Shown in pieces: positions 34,291 through 44,881 of a stretch of DNA of 64,000 nucleotides. The number at the start of each line of letters is the position of its first letter. Positions within the stretch are counted from its first letter, which is position 1. The position numbers were made by a program, and so were the translations under genes. The stretch comes from PSRF01 sp051000815 (lineage in GTDB: Bacteria > Acidobacteriota > Blastocatellia > Pyrinomonadales > Pyrinomonadaceae): contig JBPCNX010000047.1 in assembly GCA_051000815.1 (NCBI GenBank), forward strand, positions 62,001 to 126,000. The letters are read 5' to 3'. Under the pieces are notes generated by a model that was given only the letters and a program-made list of their open reading frames with translations, was not told the origin of the DNA and did not search any database.

Positions 34291-35700
34291 ATGAACAGTG
34301 TCCTAACAGTGTTCTCCCTGATCCTTTGCGCTTTTGTAGTGTTTGCCGTGCCGACTCTGGTTACGCCCTATGCTCCCGTTTACGGGATTGTCTCGGCATT
34401 TGATACGAGCAAAGCCTTCCTCCTCTGCGCTTTTTTAGCGACTGCCGTCGGGTTAATAGCGTTCCGACAGGGCGCTAATGGCCCTTTCCTGGCGAGGCTC
34501 TTCGTTGCCGCACTTCTTGTGAGGGTGCTGCTTGGAACTCTTATTTTTGTATTCAATGGGCAGGAATTTTTTGGTGGGGATGCAATTACTTATGACTATT
34601 ATGGATTGATACAGCTCAAGGCGTGGTTAGGCGATAGGTATTTTCAGAACGTGATTAAGGGTTATGTAGGAGGGCAGGAAGCGGCGGGCTGGGGCATGAT
34701 CTATTTGGTAGGAGGGCTCTACGGCCTGTTGGGGCGAAACCTGCTGGCTGTACAGTTCATTAATGCCGTGATGGGAGCGACTACTTCGGTAATCATATTT
34801 CTGTGTGCGTTTCACGTTTTCAATAACCTGAGAGTGGCGCGTTTCGCAGCAATCGCGGTCGCGTTCTACCCATCGCTTGTGCTGTGGTCGTCTCAAGGAC
34901 TCAAGGATGGGCCAATCGTTTTCTTCCTTGCGTTATCGATTCTGGCGACGCTGAAGCTGAGCGAAAAATTCAAGCTCAGGTACATTGCGATCCTGGTCTG
35001 TTCGCTCTTTTCGCTGCTCAGTTTGCGTTTTTACGTTTTCTACATGATCTCTGCCGCGATTGGAGGAGCCTTCGTGATCGGGATGCAGAAGCTGTCGGCC
35101 ACAAATTTTCTTCGCCAATTCGCAATCATTATTACGCTCGGGGTGGCGCTGACTTATCTTGGGGTGACGCGCTATGCCAATGTTCATCTGGGGAATTTTG
35201 CTAGTCTTGAGCGAGTTCAGCAGAGTCGTCTTGATGCTGCAACCAGCGCCCAGTCAGGTTTTGGTAAAGACGCTGATGTCTCAACCAGCGGGGGGGCGCT
35301 GGCTACAATCCCTTTGGGATTGCTTTATCTTCTCTTCGCCCCTTTCCCTTGGCAACTTGCTTCGTTAAGACAGAGCATTACGCTTCCGGAAATGCTCCTC
35401 TGGTGGGCGTCATTCCCCTTGTTGATTCTCGGCCTTTGGTTTTCGGTCAAATATCGCTTGCGGCAGATTTCACCAATATTGACCTTTACAGTCATGCTCT
35501 CGATTGCGTATTCCCTCTTTCAAGGCAACGTTGGGACGGCTTATCGCCAGAGATCGCAACTGCTGGTTTTCTACTTTATTTTTGTGGCGGTCGGCTATGT
35601 ATTGTTGTTGGAAAAACGTGAGGAGCGGAAGCGACGCGACTTAGCTGAACAAGCGCCCACGAGAGCCCGGATTGCGACTTCGCCTTCTCCACAGAGATGA
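34291..35700 (+). CDS. Multi-pass membrane protein (GT-C-like or polymerase candidate)
   Basis: 469 residues with about 10-12 hydrophobic helices; AAGGGAG precedes the ATG. After the second helix there is an exposed acidic loop, GQEFFGGDAITYDYYGLIQL, where a GDAxxY motif resembles the first-loop acidic motif of GT-C glycosyltransferases. FYPSLVLWSSQGLKDGPIVFF is a further conserved-looking segment of membrane proteins in exopolysaccharide loci. It could be a GT-C transferase or a Wzy-type polymerase; I do not recognise a named family with certainty. It lies between the DegT enzyme and asnB. Confidence 0.65.
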   Translation: MNSVLTVFSLILCAFVVFAVPTLVTPYAPVYGIVSAFDTSKAFLLCAFLATAVGLIAFRQGANGPFLARLFVAALLVRVLLGTLIFVFNGQEFFGGDAITYDYYGLIQLKAWLGDRYFQNVIKGYVGGQEAAGWGMIYLVGGLYGLLGRNLLAVQFINAVMGATTSVIIFLCAFHVFNNLRVARFAAIAVAFYPSLVLWSSQGLKDGPIVFFLALSILATLKLSEKFKLRYIAILVCSLFSLLSLRFYVFYMISAAIGGAFVIGMQKLSATNFLRQFAIIITLGVALTYLGVTRYANVHLGNFASLERVQQSRLDAATSAQSGFGKDADVSTSGGALATIPLGLLYLLFAPFPWQLASLRQSITLPEMLLWWASFPLLILGLWFSVKYRLRQISPILTFTVMLSIAYSLFQGNVGTAYRQRSQLLVFYFIFVAVGYVLLLEKREERKRRDLAEQAPTRARIATSPSPQR

Positions 35701-35731
35701 AACACGGACGTGGGATCTCGATCAATAAAGC

Positions 35732-37612
<1,881 letters not shown>

Positions 37613-37640
37613 TTCATTTTTGAATTAGCGGTTATTGGCC

Positions 37641-37757
37641 TTGGTCTTTGGTCTTTGGACTTGGAACTTGGAAGCTCGACTAGTTAAATCGGAGACGTCA
37701 ACCAGAGAGTTCACCTAACAGAGTTTCAAAGAACAAAGCTCAAAGACCAAAGACCAA
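37641..37757. repeat. Inverted CAAAGACC-type repeat pair
   Basis: TTGGTCTTTGGTCTTTG (37,641-37,657) returns as its exact 17-base inverted complement CAAAGACCAAAGACCAA at 37,741-37,757, with further degenerate copies (GGACTTGGAACTTGG, CAAAGAACAAAG) between. The pair fills the gap between asnB and rfbA and could fold as a long hairpin in mRNA. Confidence 0.7.
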
Positions 37758-37799
37758 AAAAGCGAAACTGAAAAGAAAACTAAGAGCGAGGGTTATCGA

Positions 37800-38564
37800 G
37801 TGAAAGGGATCGTCTTAGCCGGAGGGTTGGGGTCGCGATTGCGGCCGTTGACCGCAGTCACAAACAAGCATCTGCTGCCGGTCTATAACCAGCCAATGAT
37901 TTACTATCCCATCCAGACGCTGGTTAACGCCGGTATCAAAGACATTATGATCGTCACGGGGGGTAGCTACGCGGGAGATTTTCTGAAGCTGCTGGGAAAC
38001 GGAAAAACATTCGGTCTGAAACATCTCAACTATACTTACCAGGAAGGGGAGGGCGGAATTGCGCAAGCCCTGGCGCTGGTGGAGCATTTTTCTGGCGGCG
38101 ATCCGGTCTGCGTCATACTCGGTGACAACATCATTGAAGGCAACATCAGTTCGGCCGTGCGCGCCTACCGACACCAGGGCAAGGGAGCGAAGATTATTTT
38201 GAAGAAGGTTCCCGATCCGGAGCGTTTTGGTGTGCCTGAACTCGACGGTCCTAGCGTGGTGCACATCGAAGAGAAGCCCGAGTTTCCCAAGTCTGAATAC
38301 GCGGTGATTGGGATCTACATGTACGACGGCGAGGTTTACGACATCATTCGCACGTTGAAACCTTCGGGTCGTGGGGAGTTAGAGATTACCGACGTGAACA
38401 ACGCTTATATCGAGCGTGGTGAAATGTCATGGGAAGAATTAAAGGGCTGGTGGACTGACGCGGGGACCTTCGAGAGTTTACTACGCGCCTCGAATCATGT
38501 AGCTGAGACCGGAGCAAACAAATCCGAACTTGCGTCTGCAACCGAGACTAAGGCCAATGTCTGA
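37800..38564 (+). CDS. rfbA: Glucose-1-phosphate thymidylyltransferase (RfbA/RmlA-like)
   Basis: 254 residues with a GTG start (KGIVLAGGLGSRLRPLT follows). Signature and catalytic segments: NKHLLPVYNQPMIYYPIQTL, YTYQEGEGGIAQALALVEHF (short-form RmlA usually has QPxPxGLAQA; here EGEGGIAQA), VILGDNIIEGN, FGVPELDGPSVVHIEEKP, IGIYMYDGEVYDII and GWWTDAGTFESLL. It links glucose-1-phosphate to dTTP for rfbB/rfbD. It is shorter than the ~290-residue E. coli form and belongs to the short type. Overlaps the next gene by eight bases. Confidence 0.88.
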   Translation: MKGIVLAGGLGSRLRPLTAVTNKHLLPVYNQPMIYYPIQTLVNAGIKDIMIVTGGSYAGDFLKLLGNGKTFGLKHLNYTYQEGEGGIAQALALVEHFSGGDPVCVILGDNIIEGNISSAVRAYRHQGKGAKIILKKVPDPERFGVPELDGPSVVHIEEKPEFPKSEYAVIGIYMYDGEVYDIIRTLKPSGRGELEITDVNNAYIERGEMSWEELKGWWTDAGTFESLLRASNHVAETGANKSELASATETKANV

Positions 38565-39042
38565 GACTTTCATAAACGGCGACATCAAAGGCGTGGTAAT
38601 GCGTGATTTGCGAAAGTTCGCGGACGCGCGCGGCTGGTTGGCCGAGCTTTTTCGGCATGATGAAATCGAGCCTCAGTTTCATCCCGCCATGGCCTATATC
38701 TCATCTACTGACCCGGGAATCACGCGCGGCCCACATGAGCATGTGGACCAGGCAGATCTATTCTGTTTCATCGGTCCCTCGAATTTCAAGTTGAGAGTCT
38801 GGGACAACCGCAAAAAGTCCGAGACTTTCAATCACGTCATGACGATAGTTGCGGGCGCAGATAATCCGGTGTCTGCGTTGATCCCGCCGGGCGTAGTTCA
38901 TGCCTACCAGAATGTTGGGTCCGCTTGCGGCATCGTGATCAACTGTCCGAACCGCTTGTACATGGGCCATGGCAAGCGAGAGGAAGTAGACGAGATCCGC
39001 CACGAAGAGGATCCCAAAACGATTTACCGGATGGACGACTAA
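38557..39042 (+). CDS. RfbC-like cupin (dTDP-4-dehydrorhamnose 3,5-epimerase-related)
   Basis: 161 residues from MSETFINGDIKGVVMRDL, beginning eight bases before the rfbA stop. RGWLAELFR, MAYISSTDPGITRGPHEHVDQ and LIPPGVVHAYQNVG correspond to the RmlC fold, but the catalytic stretch reads ITRGPHEHVDQADLF instead of the RGxHxQ of true RmlC. The His is therefore not at the standard spacing, and this may be a related sugar-nucleotide epimerase or isomerase. A classical RfbC sits at 22.9 kb. Operon position right after rfbA keeps a dTDP-sugar role likely. Confidence 0.75.
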   Translation: MSETFINGDIKGVVMRDLRKFADARGWLAELFRHDEIEPQFHPAMAYISSTDPGITRGPHEHVDQADLFCFIGPSNFKLRVWDNRKKSETFNHVMTIVAGADNPVSALIPPGVVHAYQNVGSACGIVINCPNRLYMGHGKREEVDEIRHEEDPKTIYRMDD

Positions 39043-39081
39043 CGGCGACTGCCGATTCTTAGCAGGCGGCCTTTAGTCGTT

Positions 39082-39198
39082 GGGTTTTGGTCTTTGTGCC
39101 TAAATTGAGACCCTTTTTCGTCTTGGCTGCACGTTGTTGATGAACTAAATCCAAAGACGAAGAGACATCGATTCGAATACCAAAGACCAAAGAAACCC
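39082..39198. repeat. Inverted CAAAGACC-type repeat pair (second site)
   Basis: GGGTTTTGGTCTTTG (39,082-39,096) faces CAAAGACCAAAGAAACCC (39,181-39,198), with CCAAAGACGAAGAG in between. Same word composition as the 37.6 kb element and again placed between two operon genes (the RfbC-like gene and a GT4). Confidence 0.6.
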
Positions 39199-39241
39199 AA
39201 GACCCGAATTAGCAATCAACATTTGGCAATTGGAAATCGTT

Positions 39242-40546
39242 ATGAAGATCGTTCGCGTCATCGCCCGGCTAAACGTCGGCGGACCGGCGAAACACGTTGT
39301 CTGGCTTACAGCCGGCTTGCAGGATAGGGATTGGGAGTCTCTTTTGGTTTCCGGTTCAGTTCCTCCCGGCGAAAACGATATGAGCTACTTCGCAGCGAAT
39401 CTCGGCGTGAAGCCAATCCTTATCCCTGAGATGAGTCGCGAGATTTCGCTGCAAGACGCCAGGACAATTTGGAAATTGTATCGGCTGTTCCGACGCGAAC
39501 GGCCGGATGTAGTGCATACTCACACGGCAAAGGCGGGAACTGTAGGACGAATCGCGGGACTGCTCTATCGCTGGCTGACTCCGGCGACGTTTCTGGGTCG
39601 CCCGCGACGTTGTTCTTTCGTGCACACTTATCATGGCCACATTTTTCACGGCTATTACGGTCCGCAGAAGACCCGAGTGTTTTTATTGATTGAAAGATTA
39701 CTGGCGCGGCTGGCTACCAACAGGATTGTGGTTGTGAGCGAACAACAGCGGCGGGAGATTAATGAAACCTTTGCCGTCGGGCGCGCTGATCAATTTGTGG
39801 TAATCCCGCTCGGCCTCGACCTCGAAAGTTTTGTGGAAAGGGAAAAGCGACGACAGATCTTCCGTGATGAACTGGGCATCAGGGCCGATGAAGTCCTGGT
39901 CGGCATTGTTGGGCGGCTGACCGCGATCAAGAACCACGAGCTCTTCCTCAGGGCGGTTGCACGTTTCAAAGCCGAAAAAACTCTCGAAGCGTCAGCGCCT
40001 GATGTGAAGTTTGTCGTGATCGGTGACGGGAACTTGCGCGGCGGTTTGGAGACGATGGCGCAAGCGCTCGGCCTTGACGCGGACGTCATTTTTTGTGGCA
40101 GTCGAAAGGATCCGGAAAATTTTTACGCCGGGCTAGATGCGGTTGCCTTAACCTCGAACAATGAGGGAACACCGCTGACGCTGATTGAGGCGATGGCTAA
40201 CGGAGTTCCCATCATCGCAACCGGTGTTGGCGGCGTGGTGGATCTTTTGGGGGAGCGTGAGGCCATTGAGTCATTTGACGGCAGTAAGTATCAGATTTGT
40301 CCGCGAGGGATCAGTGTGCCGCCGCGTGATGCCCAAGCGTTTGCCGCGGGACTCAAACTCGTAATCGAGAATTCCCGGCTGCGATCCGTGATGGGGCAAC
40401 GAGGCCTGGCGTTCGTCAAGCGAAACTATTCAAAAGAGCGGCTGCTCAATGACATCCGGGCTCTCTACCGCGAGTTGCCGCAAACCGTACCACTTTCCCG
40501 CACGGCGGCGGCCACGAAGCAGGAAGTCGAGTCGCGAGTTGGCTAA
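39242..40546 (+). CDS. Glycosyltransferase, GT4 family
   Basis: 434 residues from MKIVRVIARLNVGGPAKHVV; a TTG 12 bases upstream is a weaker start. GT-B fold: N-terminal GGPAKHVVWLTAGL, VHTHTAKAGTVGRIAG, HTYHGHIFHGYYG; C-terminal domain with VGIVGRLTAIKNHELFLRAV, VIGDGNLRGGLE, FCGSRKDPENFYAGLDAVAL and TSNNEGTPLTLIEAMANGVPIIATGVGG, the E-x7-E donor site fully kept. It most resembles polysaccharide-assembly GT4s that use UDP- or dTDP-hexoses. Confidence 0.9.
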   Translation: MKIVRVIARLNVGGPAKHVVWLTAGLQDRDWESLLVSGSVPPGENDMSYFAANLGVKPILIPEMSREISLQDARTIWKLYRLFRRERPDVVHTHTAKAGTVGRIAGLLYRWLTPATFLGRPRRCSFVHTYHGHIFHGYYGPQKTRVFLLIERLLARLATNRIVVVSEQQRREINETFAVGRADQFVVIPLGLDLESFVEREKRRQIFRDELGIRADEVLVGIVGRLTAIKNHELFLRAVARFKAEKTLEASAPDVKFVVIGDGNLRGGLETMAQALGLDADVIFCGSRKDPENFYAGLDAVALTSNNEGTPLTLIEAMANGVPIIATGVGGVVDLLGEREAIESFDGSKYQICPRGISVPPRDAQAFAAGLKLVIENSRLRSVMGQRGLAFVKRNYSKERLLNDIRALYRELPQTVPLSRTAAATKQEVESRVG

Positions 40547-40650
40547 GACGACTGGGTGCGATTTTTGACTATTTTATTGTTCTGATCCGCGTGGTCCGCA
40601 CTGATGCGCGGCTATGTTTTCTTAACTTAATCGAATCGAAGGAGAGCATA

Positions 40651-41628
40651 TTGCGCGTACTGATCACAGGAGGAGCGGGATTCATCGGCTCACATTTGGC
40701 CGATGCCTATCTGGAGCGAGGAGATGAGATTTTTGTTATCGATGATTTATCAACCGGAACATTCGAGAACATTCATCATCTCAAAACCAATCCACATTTC
40801 CATTACACAATCGACAGCGTTCATAACCAACCTGTAACCGCCGAGTTGATTGACCAATGCGATGTGGTTTTTCATTTGGCGGCGGCGGTGGGTGTAAAAC
40901 TAATCGTTGAAAGTCCCGTCAGGACCATTGAGACAAACGTGCGCGGTACTGAAGTGGTTCTCAATATTGCAAACAAGAAAAAGAAGAAGGTGCTCGTCGC
41001 TTCCACCTCCGAGGTCTATGGCCTTAGTACCGACGTGCCTTTTCGCGAGGACGGCAATCTCGTGATGGGGGCGACAACGAAAGGCCGTTGGAGCTATGCC
41101 TGTTCGAAAGCGATCGACGAGTTTCTGGCGCTGGCCTACTGGCGCGAACGAAAACTGCCGACGATTGTGGTGCGGTTATTCAATACCGTGGGACCGCGGC
41201 AAACGGGCCAGTACGGGATGGTTATTCCAACGTTCGTGAAGCAGGCGCTTGCGGGGCGGCCCATCACGGTTTATGGCGATGGAGAACAGCGACGTTGTTT
41301 TGGTTATGTTGGCGACGTAGTCGGCGCGTTGATAAAACTGATGGATCAGCCGCAGGCTGTGGGTCAGGTTTTCAATATTGGCTCAAATGAAGAGATCACG
41401 ATTCTGGATCTTGCAAAGCGCGTTAAGGAGTTAACGAAATCAGAATCAGAAATCATTTTCGTGCCTTACGACGAGGCTTATGAAGAGGGCTTTGAGGATA
41501 TGCCGCGGCGCGTTCCGGACATCACGAAGATTAAAGAGCTCGTCGGTTTTGCCCCCACGATGCCGCTCGATGGAATTCTACAAAGCGTGATCGATCATCA
41601 AAGTGGGCGGCTTTCAGCGAGCGCCTGA
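40651..41628 (+). CDS. NAD-dependent nucleotide-sugar epimerase/dehydratase
   Basis: 325 residues. I choose the TTG at 40,651 because AAGGAG ends six bases upstream and the protein then starts directly with RVLITGGAGFIGSHLADAYL; earlier in-frame starts add 20 unrelated residues. SDR features: VIDDLSTGTFENI, FHLAAAVGVKLIVESP, STSEVYGLST, WSYACSKAIDEFLAL (Tyr-x3-Lys), RLFNTVGPRQTGQYGMVIP and RCFGYVGDVVGALIKL. The GxKLIVESP and SYACSK pattern is close to UDP-glucuronate decarboxylase or UDP-hexose 4-epimerase; the exact reaction is open. Confidence 0.82.
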   Translation: MRVLITGGAGFIGSHLADAYLERGDEIFVIDDLSTGTFENIHHLKTNPHFHYTIDSVHNQPVTAELIDQCDVVFHLAAAVGVKLIVESPVRTIETNVRGTEVVLNIANKKKKKVLVASTSEVYGLSTDVPFREDGNLVMGATTKGRWSYACSKAIDEFLALAYWRERKLPTIVVRLFNTVGPRQTGQYGMVIPTFVKQALAGRPITVYGDGEQRRCFGYVGDVVGALIKLMDQPQAVGQVFNIGSNEEITILDLAKRVKELTKSESEIIFVPYDEAYEEGFEDMPRRVPDITKIKELVGFAPTMPLDGILQSVIDHQSGRLSASA

Positions 41629-41710
41629 CTTGCCTTGCAATGCTGATATCGACTAGGTTTCAAGGTCGTAATATAGATTCCAAGTCTGTTCCAGCCCGTC
41701 TTCACGGAGT

Positions 41711-43549
41711 ATGCCCTTTAGTTCGCTAAACCTGGTTTCGGCTGCGGTGGCGTTTGGTCTCGCTCTCGTGCTGACGCCACTTGTGCGCGCATTCGCCCGC
41801 CGCGTTGGCGTGGTGGCAAGACCGAAAACCGATCGCTGGCACAAAAAGCCCACTGCAATGTTGGGTGGGGTCGCCATCTGGCTCTCGGTGGTGATTAGTT
41901 ACCTCCTGTTCTTTCGCCCGAACAAGCTGTTCGGTTTTGACAGCAGCAATCCCAGCGTCTCGTACAGTTGGGTGATCATCAGTGCTAGTGCCTTCCTGTT
42001 CTTAATCGGCCTGATCGACGATCTTGTGCACACCAAGCCTTACCAGAAGTTGATCGGGCAAATCATGGGCTCGGCTTTCGTCATTTACTACGGCTTAACC
42101 TTGCCCTGGACGAGCTCTCAGTCTGTCAATGTGCTGCTGACAATTTTCTGGCTGATCGGAATTACTAATGCCCTGAACCTTCTGGACAACATGGACGGAC
42201 TTGCCGGCGGAATTGCGGTGATTGGTTCGGCCTTTCTCGCGCTCAGTTTCATGGCCACCGGCCAGGTGTCGGAAGCTTTGATGATGCTGACTTTCGCCGG
42301 CGCGCTTTTAGGTTTCCTGGTTTACAACTCAAATCCCGCTTCGATCTTCATGGGTGATTCCGGCTCACTCTTCATAGGGTTCTTTTTGGCAAGCTCCGCT
42401 TTAGTGAATGTTGCGGGCGGCCGTTCGCGAAGCTTCTTGCCTGTCCTCGCGGTGCCGATCCTGGTTCTGTTTATTCCGATCTTCGATACAACTTTCGTAA
42501 CAATCCTGCGCAAAGTGTCGGGTCGCGCTGCGTCTCAGGGAGGACGGGATCACACCTCTCACCGTCTTGTCGCGCTCGGAATGTCAGAACGACATGCGGT
42601 CTGGATGCTCTACGGTTTTGCCGCACTCTCGGGGATTCTCGCGCTGCTGGTGCAGCGCATGAAGCTTGATGTGAGCCTGGCTGCGATAGCCGGCTTCACT
42701 ATTCTTCTGACACTGCTGGGTGTCTACCTGGCAGGCGTCAAAGTTTATGACCAGAGCGAAGAAGCTCAAGCACTTAAAGACAAATCTCTTTACACATTTC
42801 TGGTCGACGTTTCCTACAAGCGACGCATCTTCGAAGTACTGCTCGATGTGGTGCTGATCATTTTGGCCTACTGGAGCGCTTACGCGATCAAGTTTGGGGC
42901 GTTTTCCGGTAGCCAGGCATGGAACCTATTCCTGCGCACAATGCCCGTGATCGTGTTTGTGAAGATGGCGACCTTTCTGGTAATGGGTGTCTACCGCGGA
43001 CTCTGGCGTTATACCAGTCTGGACGACCTTATTGTCTTCGTGAAGGCGGTGATAATTAGCTCCGTCGCCAGTGTCCTGGTGCTGCTCTTCGCATTTCGCT
43101 TTGAAGGGTTCTCACGCACAGCCTTTGTTCTGGATGGCATCCTGATGTTTCTCTTCCTGGCGGGAAGCCGGATGGCTTTTCGTCTCTTCCGGCAATTGCT
43201 GCCAAATTCGCAGATTGCCGAAGGGCGTCGAGTTTTCATCTACGGCGCGGGCGATGGCGGCGAATTGCTGCTGCGTGAACTGCAAAACAATCGCGAACTT
43301 CGTTATGCGCCGGTGGGATTTCTGGACGATGACCCGGCCAAGAACGGAAAACTGATTCATGGATTGAAGGTGTTCGCAGGCAACGGCGATCTGACGGCGG
43401 TTTGCAGGCAGCACGGAGTTAATGAGTTGTTGATTTCCAGCTCAAAGATGTCAGAAGAACGTGTGCAGGAAATTGCGCAGACCTGCTTCGAACAGGAGAT
43501 TCTTGTCAAACGCATGCGCATCACGATTGAGGATGTGAGGCTTAATTAA
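41711..43549 (+). CDS. WecA-like sugar-1-phosphate transferase fused to FlaA1/CapD-type membrane-Rossmann module
   Basis: 612 residues in two parts. Residues 1-360 are a polyprenyl-phosphate GlcNAc-1-P transferase of the WecA/MraY group: about ten helices, LIGLIDDLVHTKPYQKL, NALNLLDNMDGLAGGIA, FMGDSGSLFIGFFLAS and GGRDHTSHRLVALG. Residues ~370-612 resemble the N-terminal half of FlaA1/CapD dehydratases: four helices, RGLWRYTSLDDL, then a Rossmann unit with VFIYGAGDGGELLLREL and PVGFLDDDPAKNGKLIHG. The SDR catalytic domain is absent. It likely primes the repeat on undecaprenyl phosphate and is the only such initiator seen in the locus. I infer that the second module binds a nucleotide sugar or NAD as a regulator. 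Confidence 0.82.
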   Translation: MPFSSLNLVSAAVAFGLALVLTPLVRAFARRVGVVARPKTDRWHKKPTAMLGGVAIWLSVVISYLLFFRPNKLFGFDSSNPSVSYSWVIISASAFLFLIGLIDDLVHTKPYQKLIGQIMGSAFVIYYGLTLPWTSSQSVNVLLTIFWLIGITNALNLLDNMDGLAGGIAVIGSAFLALSFMATGQVSEALMMLTFAGALLGFLVYNSNPASIFMGDSGSLFIGFFLASSALVNVAGGRSRSFLPVLAVPILVLFIPIFDTTFVTILRKVSGRAASQGGRDHTSHRLVALGMSERHAVWMLYGFAALSGILALLVQRMKLDVSLAAIAGFTILLTLLGVYLAGVKVYDQSEEAQALKDKSLYTFLVDVSYKRRIFEVLLDVVLIILAYWSAYAIKFGAFSGSQAWNLFLRTMPVIVFVKMATFLVMGVYRGLWRYTSLDDLIVFVKAVIISSVASVLVLLFAFRFEGFSRTAFVLDGILMFLFLAGSRMAFRLFRQLLPNSQIAEGRRVFIYGAGDGGELLLRELQNNRELRYAPVGFLDDDPAKNGKLIHGLKVFAGNGDLTAVCRQHGVNELLISSSKMSEERVQEIAQTCFEQEILVKRMRITIEDVRLN

Positions 43550-43582
43550 GAGCGGCAGCGGGGACAGGGACTGCAAAGGGTA

Positions 43583-44881
43583 ATGTCTGAAGACCTGATT
43601 CAGTTGCACGTTCAGAGAGCGGTTACCAAGCTGACGATGATTTTGGTGCTGATATTGGCGCTGATCGGATCCTGGTTTGTCGTTCGCGCATACATCGGCA
43701 GCACGATGGCTGAGTATCTCAGCTCGGACGAAAACGGGTTGGGAATGTCCCGCAGAGCGGTGTCGCTGGCGCCACGTGATCCCTTCACGCATTGGAAACT
43801 CGGGGCCTTGATCGAGCGAAAACTTTCAGCGGACCAACTTGCTGTGGCGGTCCGCGAGTACGAAAAGGCGGCAAGCCTTTCTCCGAACGACTACCGGTTT
43901 TGGATGGACCTGGGAACTGCTCTGGAGCATGCGGGCCAGGTTGAGCGAGGAGAAAAGGCTCTGCGACGCTCAGTCGAGCTCGCTCCCGCCTATTCTTATC
44001 CTCGCTGGTATCTGGGTAACCTCCTGTTGAGAAGTGGCCGGTACCACGAAGCCTTCGACGAGCTCCGTCGGGCGAGCGAAGCTGACCCGCAATTTCAACC
44101 GCAGTTGTTTAATGCTGCCTGGTCGGTTTACAGCGACGACATTGAATCGCTGAAGAGCGCAGTCGGTTCCACTCCGAAGGCGCGCGCCGGCTTCGCTCAA
44201 TACTTAATCGGTTTTCAAAGATTCGACGACGGAATGCGACTGTGGAAGAGTTTGACGGAACAGGAAAAGCGCGCCAATCGTGAAGCAGGCGACGAGATCG
44301 TGAAGAGTCTGGTTAACGCAAAGCGCTTTCACGAGGCGGCTGACGTGTCAAACGATTTGGCTCCGGCAACTATTCACAGCGCCGCAGGAAAATTTATTGA
44401 CGGCAATTTCGAATCGAGTTTCAGTCATCAGGAAGGATCGATATTTGGGTGGAAAGTGAATTCCACTCAGCAGGCGCAGATAGGAATCGACCCGGCCCAG
44501 GGATACCAGAGTGCGCACAGCCTGCGCATTTTGTTTCAAGTGCGGACCAAGTTGGATTCGATCAACGTGTCACAGCTCGTCCCGATTTCACCGGACACAC
44601 AGTATGATTTGGAATATGCCGTCAAGACGCAGAAGGTCGAGAGTGCTGACCTTCCAGTCGTCGCCATTTTCGATGAACTAGAGGGATCGGTAATGGCGAC
44701 TTCAGAGGCTGCACCAGGCGGAACAAATGATTGGAAGGTTGTTACAGTCAGCTTCAAGACCGGCCCGAAGACACAAGCCATCACAATGAGAATTCAACGA
44801 AACGCCTGCGCCCCCGAAGCTACTTGTCCAATCTACGGAACCGTCTGGTATGACAACTTCAATCTCCGGAGCCGTGGTTAG
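43583..44881 (+). CDS. Membrane-anchored TPR protein with C-terminal carbohydrate-binding-like domain
   Basis: 432 residues. One N-terminal helix (MILVLILALIGSWFVVRAYI) anchors it with the bulk in the periplasm. Two or three TPR units follow (about 55-170: AVREYEKAASLSPNDYRFW, GEKALRRSVELAPAYSYPRW, AFDELRRASEADPQFQP). The final ~170 residues (NFESSFS...GWKVNS..., and TVWYDNFNLRSRG) form a jelly-roll-like beta domain of the sort that closes with 'WYDNF.L', as in carbohydrate-binding modules. A scaffold at the polymer assembly site is plausible. It overlaps the ligase gene by 32 bases. Confidence 0.72.
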   Translation: MSEDLIQLHVQRAVTKLTMILVLILALIGSWFVVRAYIGSTMAEYLSSDENGLGMSRRAVSLAPRDPFTHWKLGALIERKLSADQLAVAVREYEKAASLSPNDYRFWMDLGTALEHAGQVERGEKALRRSVELAPAYSYPRWYLGNLLLRSGRYHEAFDELRRASEADPQFQPQLFNAAWSVYSDDIESLKSAVGSTPKARAGFAQYLIGFQRFDDGMRLWKSLTEQEKRANREAGDEIVKSLVNAKRFHEAADVSNDLAPATIHSAAGKFIDGNFESSFSHQEGSIFGWKVNSTQQAQIGIDPAQGYQSAHSLRILFQVRTKLDSINVSQLVPISPDTQYDLEYAVKTQKVESADLPVVAIFDELEGSVMATSEAAPGGTNDWKVVTVSFKTGPKTQAITMRIQRNACAPEATCPIYGTVWYDNFNLRSRG

